Source of the DNA: Streptomyces cellostaticus
Lineage (GTDB): Bacteria; Actinomycetota; Actinomycetes; Streptomycetales; Streptomycetaceae
DNA: 64,000 bases
Assembly (NCBI RefSeq): GCF_001513965.1
Contig: NZ_KQ948031.1
Span: forward strand, 64,504 to 128,503
Direction: 5' to 3'
The translations under genes were made by a program, and so were the position numbers. The notes under the pieces are model-generated. The model was given only the letters and a program-made list of their open reading frames with translations, was not told where the DNA came from and did no database searches. This document shows, one piece after another, positions 57,792 to 64,000 of the stretch (its first letter is position 1; each line of letters begins with the position of its first letter).

Positions 57792-60653
57792 TCAGACCCC
57801 GGCGAGCCCGCACTCGGCCCAGATGACCTTGCCCTGAGGGTTGTAACGCGTGCCCCAGCTCTGTGCCAGCTGCGCGACGAGGAACAGGCCGCGCCCTCCC
57901 TCGTCGGTGGTGGCCGCACGGCGCAGGTGCGGGGCGGTGTTGCTGGTGTCGGAGACCTCGCAGATCAGGGTGCGGTCGTGCAGGAGCCGCACCCGGATGG
58001 GCCCGGCACCGTGCCGGATGGCATTGGTGACCAGCTCGCTGAGCATCAGTTCCGCGGCGAACGCGGCCTCGTCGAGTCCCCAGTCGGCCAGCTGCCTCAG
58101 GGCGGCGGCGCGCACTTCGCTGACCAGGGCCGGGTCGGCGGGCAGGTCCCAGGTGGCGATCCGCCGGGGGTCGAGGGCATGGGTGCGGGCGACGAGCAGG
58201 GCGATGTCGTCACAGGGGTGGGCGGGCGCCACGGTGTCCAGCACCACCTGACAGGTCTCCTCGGGTGCGCGCTCCGGGTGGGCCAGGGCATCGCTCAGTT
58301 GCTCGAGGACCTGGTCGACGTCGCGGTGCCGGTCCTCGATGAGCCCGTCGGTGTAGAGGACCAGCTGGCTGCCCTGGGGGAGGTGCATCTCGACGGCTTC
58401 GAAGGGCAGGCCCCCGAGGCCGAGAGGGGGTCCGGCGGGCAGGTCGGGGAACGACACGGTGCCGTCGGGGGCGACCAGCGCGGGCGGGGGGTGGCCCGCG
58501 CGGGCCATGGTGCACTGCTGCGTGGTCGGGTCGTAGATGGCGTAGAGGCAGGTCGCGCCGACGATGCCGACGCCGTCGGCGGCGGGATCCTCCCGGTCCA
58601 GGCGTGCCACGAGGTTGTCGAGCTGGATGAGGACTTCGTCCGGAGGGAAGTCGAGTTCGGCGAAGCTGCGTGCGGCGGTGCGCAGCCGGCCCATGGTGGC
58701 GGCGGAGAGCATGCCGTGGCCGACGACATCGCCGACGAAGAGGCCGACGCGGGTGCCGGACAGGGGGATGACGTCGTACCAGTCTCCCCCGACGTCGGAT
58801 TCGGCGGGCAGGTAGCGGTGGGCGACCTCCACGGCGTCCTGTTCGGGCAGACCGTGCGGCAGCAGGCTGCGCTGGAGGGCGAGGACCATGGTGCGTTCGC
58901 GCGTGTAGCGCCGGGCGTTGTCGATGGACAGTGCGGCGCGGCTGGCGAGCTCCTGGGCCAGCGAGCAGTCGTCGTCCCCGAACGGGGCGGGGTTCTGCGC
59001 CTGCGCGCGGTAGAAGGAGACGACGCCCAGGACGACACCCCGGGCGACCAGGGGCACCGCGATGAGGGAGTGGACGTGGCTCAGCAGCTGCTCGGTGTGC
59101 TCGGGATCGTGCGCGAGCCAGCCCGCGGCGACCTTCAGGTCCGGTTCCAGCACTGCCTGCCCGCCGGCCAGACACCGCAGCTGGGGCGTGGCCGGGCCGT
59201 AGTCGGCCTGCTTGCCGACGGGCATGAAGGGACAGTCGTCGCGGATGCCGTGGACCACCGCGCGGCGCAGGTCGCCACGCGGGTCGGTGGACTCCTCGCC
59301 GTGCAGTACGGCCTCGGGCAGGTCGATGGTGACGAAGTCGGCCAGTCGCGGTACGGCCGTCTCGGCGAGTTCCTGGGCGGTGCGGCGCACATCCAGGGTG
59401 GTGCCTATGCGGGCGCTGGCCTCGGACAGCAGCTCCAGGCGGCGGCGCGCGGCCAGGGCGTACATCCCCACGTGCGGCTCCCCCACCATCACCAGCCCTC
59501 GCGTGGGGGGCGGGGAGCCGAGGTGATCGTCCGTCGCGCCGTCGACGTCGGCGGCCGTGGCGACCCGGCCGGGGGCAGTGCCGGAAAGGTGCCCGGGCGA
59601 CGGGGGGCGGCCGGGATGCCCGGGCGCCGCGACGCCGGAAACGGCCACGGATCGCAGGGAGACGCCGGCGACGGCAGGCTCGGCGGGGAAGCCCGGCGGC
59701 TGGTCGATGTCGTACGGGGCGGCGAAGAGCTCGCGCGGTGCGGGGCCGTGCAGGACGGCTTCGATGGCGACGCCCTCCACTCCGGAGGCACTCGTCATCG
59801 GACGGCTCACGAGCGTGACCAGTCGGCCGGCCGGCAGGGACACCTCGACCGCGGCCCGCTGCGCGCAGGAGATCAGCTCGGCGGCCCGCTCCATGAGGAT
59901 CGCCCGGTCATGGGGATGCAGTTCGAGAGCCAGCGCGTCCACCGCGATGCCGCGGTGCGGGGCGGCTGCTCCGGTGGCCAGATACGCCCGCAGCAGAGCG
60001 CGCTCACGCGCGGAACTCTGCCCGAGAAGCCGCCGCTCGATGGCCCCGGCCGCCTTGCGTATCACGGTGGACAGCGCCGGGTCGTCGGCACTGCGCGGAT
60101 AGCCGAAGCACAGGACGCCCTCGATGCGGCCGCTTAGTGGGTCGCGAACGGGAAGCGCGCGGCAGGCGGCGCCCTGGGAGCGCTCGGCGAAGTGTTCGGC
60201 ACCGTAGACCCGGATGAGCTGCCGCTCGGCCAGGGCGAGGCCGATGCCGTTGGTACCGGCGACCTGCTCGGCGAACACGAACCCCGGAACGCTCTGGATC
60301 GCCGGGAGGCTTCTGGCCAGCGACGCCTCTCCGAAACGGCGCAGCAGAACCGTCCCGCTCGCGTCGGCGACGCAGATGTTCATCGCGCTGCCGGCGAACC
60401 TGGACTGGAGCCGGTCGAGCACCGGCACGGCCGCGCGGATGATCCGCTCGTCCGGGTCGATGTCCTCCCGGAAGGGAAGGTCGGACTGGTCCGGCGACAG
60501 CCCCAGTGACCTGCAGCGCTGCCAGGAACTCAGGATCGGCGTCCGCACACCCGCCGCGACCGGTTCCCCCTGGAGGAACCGCTCACGGAAACGAGCGGGT
60601 CCCATGCCGCCTCCCGCACGCCCCGCCGGTATCGGTTCACCGCCGGACCGCAT
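57792..60653 (-). CDS. GAF-GAF-PP2C(SpoIIE)-HATPase stress-type phosphatase
   Basis: A 953-aa multidomain regulator. An AcoR-like N-terminus (ILSSWQRCRSLGL near 45) with a GAF-like sensor (FVFAEQVAGTNGIGLALAER) is followed by a second GAF (~404-551). A PP2C/SpoIIE phosphatase (~590-800, GGDWYDVIPL, LFVGDVVGHGM, QLVLYTDGLIE) and a HATPase_c kinase-like domain (~831-953, LMLSELVTNAIRHG) end it. Such proteins both phosphorylate and dephosphorylate anti-sigma antagonists in sigma-B-like switches. No STAS partner gene is near. ATG 60653 follows GAGGCGGAG; GTG 60674 is an alternative. Confidence 0.88.
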   Translation of the reverse strand: MRSGGEPIPAGRAGGGMGPARFRERFLQGEPVAAGVRTPILSSWQRCRSLGLSPDQSDLPFREDIDPDERIIRAAVPVLDRLQSRFAGSAMNICVADASGTVLLRRFGEASLARSLPAIQSVPGFVFAEQVAGTNGIGLALAERQLIRVYGAEHFAERSQGAACRALPVRDPLSGRIEGVLCFGYPRSADDPALSTVIRKAAGAIERRLLGQSSARERALLRAYLATGAAAPHRGIAVDALALELHPHDRAILMERAAELISCAQRAAVEVSLPAGRLVTLVSRPMTSASGVEGVAIEAVLHGPAPRELFAAPYDIDQPPGFPAEPAVAGVSLRSVAVSGVAAPGHPGRPPSPGHLSGTAPGRVATAADVDGATDDHLGSPPPTRGLVMVGEPHVGMYALAARRRLELLSEASARIGTTLDVRRTAQELAETAVPRLADFVTIDLPEAVLHGEESTDPRGDLRRAVVHGIRDDCPFMPVGKQADYGPATPQLRCLAGGQAVLEPDLKVAAGWLAHDPEHTEQLLSHVHSLIAVPLVARGVVLGVVSFYRAQAQNPAPFGDDDCSLAQELASRAALSIDNARRYTRERTMVLALQRSLLPHGLPEQDAVEVAHRYLPAESDVGGDWYDVIPLSGTRVGLFVGDVVGHGMLSAATMGRLRTAARSFAELDFPPDEVLIQLDNLVARLDREDPAADGVGIVGATCLYAIYDPTTQQCTMARAGHPPPALVAPDGTVSFPDLPAGPPLGLGGLPFEAVEMHLPQGSQLVLYTDGLIEDRHRDVDQVLEQLSDALAHPERAPEETCQVVLDTVAPAHPCDDIALLVARTHALDPRRIATWDLPADPALVSEVRAAALRQLADWGLDEAAFAAELMLSELVTNAIRHGAGPIRVRLLHDRTLICEVSDTSNTAPHLRRAATTDEGGRGLFLVAQLAQSWGTRYNPQGKVIWAECGLAGV

Positions 60654-60676
60654 CACGCTCCGCCTCACTTCCACCT

Positions 60677-60704
60677 CAGATAATCCTCATATAGGAAATA
60701 TCTG
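60677..60704. promoter_or_regulatory. Dyad CAGATAaTCC...GGAaaTATCTG upstream of the phosphatase gene
   Basis: An imperfect inverted repeat with outer arms CAGATA (60677-60682) and TATCTG (60699-60704) and inner TCC/GGA pairs, in the most AT-rich part of this region. It begins 24 nt before the phosphatase start codon and is probably a promoter-overlapping operator. Confidence 0.45.
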
Positions 60705-60786
60705 GCATTGACGAGGATACGGACATTGGAGACGCGAGTCACGATTCACCAGGTCCGTGCCGACGGCAACCGGGCGGGAGGGCTCG

Positions 60787-61755
60787 TCAGAGGACCGCGA
60801 CCGGATTGACGGGCGAGCCCGTCCCGCCCGGCACGTTCAGCGGCGCCACGACGAGCAGGAACTCGTACCGCCCCGCTTCGGCGGTCGCGGCGGAGAGTTC
60901 CTCCAGGTCGAGGTTGTCCAGCAACGGCACCCCCATCGCGGCCACGGCCAGGGCGTGCACCGGCGAGTGCACGCCGTCCACGGGCGAGGGCCGTACATCG
61001 CTGTCGCCGTCCGAGCCGAGCAGTGCGATGCCGCGTTCGGCCAGCAGGGGTACGGCGTCCACGTGGAGGCCCGCGCTCGCGGTGTCGGCGTCCCAGGCGC
61101 CGAGTGTCTCGCGGCGGCGGGCGTGCCCGGTGCGCAGCAGTACCGCGTCGCCCTCGCCGATCGTCACATCGAGCGCCTTCTCCGCGGCGGCGATGTCACC
61201 GGCGTGCACCGCCTGTCCGGGCTCCAGCCAGCCGACGCCGAGGACGGCGGGCAGATCGAGGAGCACACCCGTCGTGGCGAGGGGCCCGAGCGCGGAGACC
61301 GCACCGAAGCGGGCGCCTGCGGCACCGACGACCTCGCGTGCCGTCCGACCGTCGTAGAGCTGCCCCCGGTAGGCGATGTGGCACAGCGCGTCGAGATGGG
61401 TGACCGCCTTGCCGTGGTAGTCGGCGGCGATGAAGTCCTTGTGCGTGGAGGGTTCCGGGCTCTCCACGTCCCCGACATCGGTCATGTGGTGCAGGGCGGG
61501 CCTACGGTTGTCCGGGCCGGGCCGGGTGTTCCAGGGCAGCGCCATCGGGACGACCGTCCCGGACCGCACCCGGGCCGCGGCCCGCCGCACATGGTCCGCG
61601 GTCACACGGTTCCAGGCACCGCGGTCGGCCGGGGCCCAGCGACCCCACGTGCGTACCGACTCGAACAGGGCGTCGAACTCCCGGCGGGAGACGGCGGGCC
61701 CGTTGCCCGCACCGGCCGGCCCGGGATCCGGGGCATCGGTGGAGCTGGAGCTCAT
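60787..61755 (-). CDS. Cyclase-family hydrolase (kynurenine formamidase-like)
   Basis: A 322-aa metal-dependent hydrolase of the cyclase/PF04199 family. The metal motif is VTHLDALCHI (HxDxxxH). GEGDAVLLRTGH and the later GIALLGSDGDSDV and HSPVHALAVAAMGVPLLDNL fit the fold. Substrates in the family include N-formylkynurenine and other amides or lactones; the actual substrate is unknown. ATG 61755 has GGTGAG 5 nt upstream; GTG 61761 is an alternative. Same direction as the downstream phosphatase, but separated by 133 nt with its own dyad. Confidence 0.85.
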   Translation of the reverse strand: MSSSSTDAPDPGPAGAGNGPAVSRREFDALFESVRTWGRWAPADRGAWNRVTADHVRRAAARVRSGTVVPMALPWNTRPGPDNRRPALHHMTDVGDVESPEPSTHKDFIAADYHGKAVTHLDALCHIAYRGQLYDGRTAREVVGAAGARFGAVSALGPLATTGVLLDLPAVLGVGWLEPGQAVHAGDIAAAEKALDVTIGEGDAVLLRTGHARRRETLGAWDADTASAGLHVDAVPLLAERGIALLGSDGDSDVRPSPVDGVHSPVHALAVAAMGVPLLDNLDLEELSAATAEAGRYEFLLVVAPLNVPGGTGSPVNPVAVL

Positions 61756-62004
61756 CTGCACTCACCGTTTCCTGACACGGAAGAGCGTCGTCCTCGTGAT
61801 CGGAAATCCAGCTTCTCCCCGGAGGGCGCCGAGTACAAGCGGCACCGCGCCCCGCTCACCGACCCGTTCCGCACGCACGATGTGCACGACCGGTTCGCGC
61901 CGGGGGAGGGTGACGACCCCCACCCCGCCGTGTGCGGCAGCGCCGGACGGTGATTGGCTGTCCGGTGTTCCCTCAGCCAGTCCATCCACGGGAAGGCCCC
62001 AGCC

Positions 62005-62220
62005 ATGAGCAACCCCTACACACTCGAATACAAGGTCGTCACCTTCCGCGAGTCACTGATCGGAGACGCACTGGACAGCGACAAGCTGGAGAAGGTTCTG
62101 AACAAGCACGCCGAGGACGGCTGGGCCCTCAAGGCGATCACGTCCGCCGACGTCAAGGGCCGTATAGGGCCCGGCGCGGTCGAGGGCCTGCTCATCACTC
62201 TGGAGCGTCCGCGCCGCTGA
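62005..62220 (+). CDS. DUF4177-like small protein
   Basis: A 71-aa protein (YTLEYKVVTFRESLIGDALD, KLEKVLNKHAEDGWALKAIT) with the beta-alpha-beta pattern and the EDGWALKAI signature of DUF4177. Function unknown. The ATG at 62005 follows GGAAGG; longer in-frame starts upstream lack support. Confidence 0.82.
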   Translation: MSNPYTLEYKVVTFRESLIGDALDSDKLEKVLNKHAEDGWALKAITSADVKGRIGPGAVEGLLITLERPRR

Positions 62221-62357
62221 CGGACGCGGGTCCTCGACGGCACGGTGACCGACGGGCTCCGCCGCACTCGACAGTCTCGTGCGTGCGGGGCCTGTGCCGC
62301 CGGGTGGAACGTAAATGCGTCGACAGCGCCCCGCCGCGCCCGGCAAAGTGGCCGCCC

Positions 62358-63098
62358 GTGACGAGCAGTGAGCCATGGACCCGTGCGACCGCCGACCGCT
62401 ACGACGTCGAGGAGAGCGAGATGTCCTCGGCCGCCGTTCTCGGACCGACTCTCGCCTTCCTTGCCGAACTCGCCGGAGACGGCCGGGCACTGGAGTTCGC
62501 CATCGGAACCGGACGCGTGGGCGTCCCGCTCCGGGAACGCGGCGTGCCCGTGGCGGGCATCGAACTGTCCGAGCACATGGCGGCGGTCCTGCGGCGCAAG
62601 ATCGACGAGCACGGGCTCCCGGTCACCATCGGGGACATGGCCACGACCGTCGTCCCCGGCGAGTTCACCCTGGTCTATCTCGTCTACAACACCATCACGA
62701 ACCTGCTCACGCAGGACGAGCAGGTCGAGTGCTTCCGAAACGCCGCACGTCACTTGGCGCCCGGCGGCCGCTTCGTCATCGAGCTGGGCGTGCCACCGCT
62801 GCGGTCCCTGCCGCCCGGGCAGGTCGCGGTGCCGTTCGACGTCTCCGAGGGGCATCTCGGCTTCGACACCTTCGACCTGGTCGAGCAGATTCTGGTCTCG
62901 CACCACTTCACCCGCGACGGCGACGACGGCCGCTACCGCCGCGGCAACTCCCGGCACCGGTACGCATGGCCGGCCGAGCTCGACCTGATGGCACGGATCG
63001 CGGGGCTCGAGCTGGAACGACGCGTCGCGGACTGGGACGGGGCGCGGTTCGGCCAGGACTCCACGAAGCACATCTCCGTGTGGCGCAAACCGGTCTGA
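62358..63098 (+). CDS. Class I SAM-dependent methyltransferase
   Basis: A 246-aa enzyme. Motif I is ALEFAIGTGRVGVPLRERG, the acidic ribose-binding position follows in VAGIELSEHM, and FTLVYLVYNTITNLLTQDEQ with LAPGGRFVIELGVP are the later core strands. The acceptor is unknown. The GTG at 62358 was chosen because the fold begins there; in-frame extension upstream is Arg/Pro-rich and not convincing. The Shine-Dalgarno is weak. Confidence 0.85.
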   Translation: MTSSEPWTRATADRYDVEESEMSSAAVLGPTLAFLAELAGDGRALEFAIGTGRVGVPLRERGVPVAGIELSEHMAAVLRRKIDEHGLPVTIGDMATTVVPGEFTLVYLVYNTITNLLTQDEQVECFRNAARHLAPGGRFVIELGVPPLRSLPPGQVAVPFDVSEGHLGFDTFDLVEQILVSHHFTRDGDDGRYRRGNSRHRYAWPAELDLMARIAGLELERRVADWDGARFGQDSTKHISVWRKPV

Positions 63099-63216
63099 GG
63101 GGACCAGCGGATGCCGGCCTCGGCAAGGGCGCCGGAGGCCGGGCCGCCGGCTGCGTGGTGACGTCCGCCGACATGGCGATCAGGGCTGGCGGTGGTACGA
63201 GGGCACCGTTGCCGGC

Positions 63217-64000
63217 CTATGCGCCACGACGGACTCGGGCTGCCTTGCGGGCCTCGGCGATCTGGCGGGCCTCGGCAGACCGGCGAGACTCGCCACCGCC
63301 GCCGGCCCGCCCCGGGCGGGTGCCCATACCGCGGAAGGGGGCACCGCCGCGCTTCGGGCGCTCCGCGACCGGCGCGCTGCCGCCGACGGGGACACCGGAG
63401 GGAGCCTGGGCGCCGGTGATGCGGCTCAGCTCGGCCTCGCCGGAGCGGACCTGCGTGATCTGCGGCCTGATGCCTGCGTCGGACATGAGCCGGGCCATGT
63501 CCCGGCGCTGGTTGGGGAGGACCAGCGTGACGACACTGCCGGACTCGCCGGCGCGGGCGGTACGGCCGCCGCGGTGCAGGTAGTCCTTGTGGTCGCTGGG
63601 CGGATCGACGTTGACGACGAGATCGAGGTCGTCGACGTGAATGCCCCGGGCCGCGACATTGGTGGCCACCAGCGTCGTGACGTCACCGGTCTTGAACTGT
63701 GCCAGGGTGCGGGTCCGCTGGGGCTGCGACTTGCCGCCGTGCAGCGCCGCGGCCTTCACGCCGCTGCTCAGCAGGTGCCTGGTGAACTGGTCGACGGCAT
63801 GCTTGGTGTCCAGGAACATGATCACGCGCCCGTCGCGGGCAGCGATTTCGGTGGCGGTGGCGTACTTGTCGGCGCCGTGCACCTGCAGCACGTGATGCTC
63901 CATCGTGGTGACCGCGCCCGCCGACGGGTCGACCGAATGGACCACCGGGTCATGGAGGTAACGACGGACCAGGAGGTCGATGTTGCGGTCCAGCGTGGCC
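63217..64000 (-). CDS. DEAD-box RNA helicase, 5' end outside the window
   Basis: The C-terminal helicase domain of a DEAD-box protein, continuing in frame to the window edge (the last bases read ATLDRNIDLLVRRYLHDPVV, just after the SAT motif III). Motifs seen are GRVIMFLDTKHAVDQF (IV), LVATNVAARGIHVDDLDLVV (V) and HRGGRTARAG (VI). A Gly/Arg-rich tail follows. It likely remodels RNA in ribosome or mRNA metabolism. Incomplete here, so length cannot be judged. Confidence 0.9.
   Translation of the reverse strand, partial: ATLDRNIDLLVRRYLHDPVVHSVDPSAGAVTTMEHHVLQVHGADKYATATEIAARDGRVIMFLDTKHAVDQFTRHLLSSGVKAAALHGGKSQPQRTRTLAQFKTGDVTTLVATNVAARGIHVDDLDLVVNVDPPSDHKDYLHRGGRTARAGESGSVVTLVLPNQRRDMARLMSDAGIRPQITQVRSGEAELSRITGAQAPSGVPVGGSAPVAERPKRGGAPFRGMGTRPGRAGGGGESRRSAEARQIAEARKAARVRRGA

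Overview
The window is high-GC (roughly 70 percent) actinobacterial chromosome and almost certainly Streptomyces. Third codon positions are strongly G/C, genes overlap by ATGA, GTGA or TGATG, GTG starts are common, and the gene set (SpoIIE/HATPase phosphatase, DUF5997, LAGC lipoprotein ABC systems, a Streptomyces-type contractile injection system) fits. I see no rRNA, tRNA, transposase or CRISPR array.

Positions 1-8725 hold ordinary genes: an FUSC-family membrane protein divergent from a small Lrp/AsnC regulator, with three copies of an 8-bp motif between them; a HAD phosphatase; a secreted GH127-type glycosidase split by a LamG domain, with a clear promoter and palindrome; an MFS exporter; a LysR effector-binding domain that has lost its HTH; and DUF5997.

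Positions 8741-38011 (minus strand, transcribed right to left) are one tightly packed 20-gene operon for a contractile injection system (CIS). In order it encodes: sheath, tube, hub-assembly chaperone, a Pro-rich protein, DUF4255 terminator, AAA ATPase, a 94-aa protein, a 2137-aa DUF4157 polymorphic toxin with a C-terminal HNH-like tip, a 240-aa unknown (candidate immunity or adaptor protein), CIS tube/hub adaptor, LysM protein, gpD hub, gpV spike, PAAR-like tip, gp25 wedge, two baseplate-J proteins, a tail-I/beta-helix protein, a DUF6519 protein and an N-acetylmuramoyl-L-alanine amidase. No separate tape measure or classical fibre gene is visible. The toxin tip and the gene after it have visibly lower GC than the rest.

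Positions 38012-38581 form a gene-free divergent regulatory region with two perfect inverted repeats. To its right, 38582-51470 is a plus-strand operon resembling the poorly understood E. coli yehI-yehQ set: DUF4132, a 1663-aa uncharacterised protein, an 18-codon bridging mini-ORF, a MoxR AAA ATPase, a DUF5682-vWA fusion carrying a seven-unit 72-bp coding tandem repeat, and a SWIM zinc-finger protein.

Positions 51601-64000 hold a tiny secreted His-rich protein next to a DUF2182/DUF1326 pair; a sugar-type ABC importer (ATPase, permease, lipoprotein) behind a palindromic operator; a GAF-GAF-PP2C-HATPase stress phosphatase behind a dyad; a cyclase-family hydrolase; a DUF4177 protein; a SAM methyltransferase; and the 3' part of a DEAD-box helicase that runs off the right edge.
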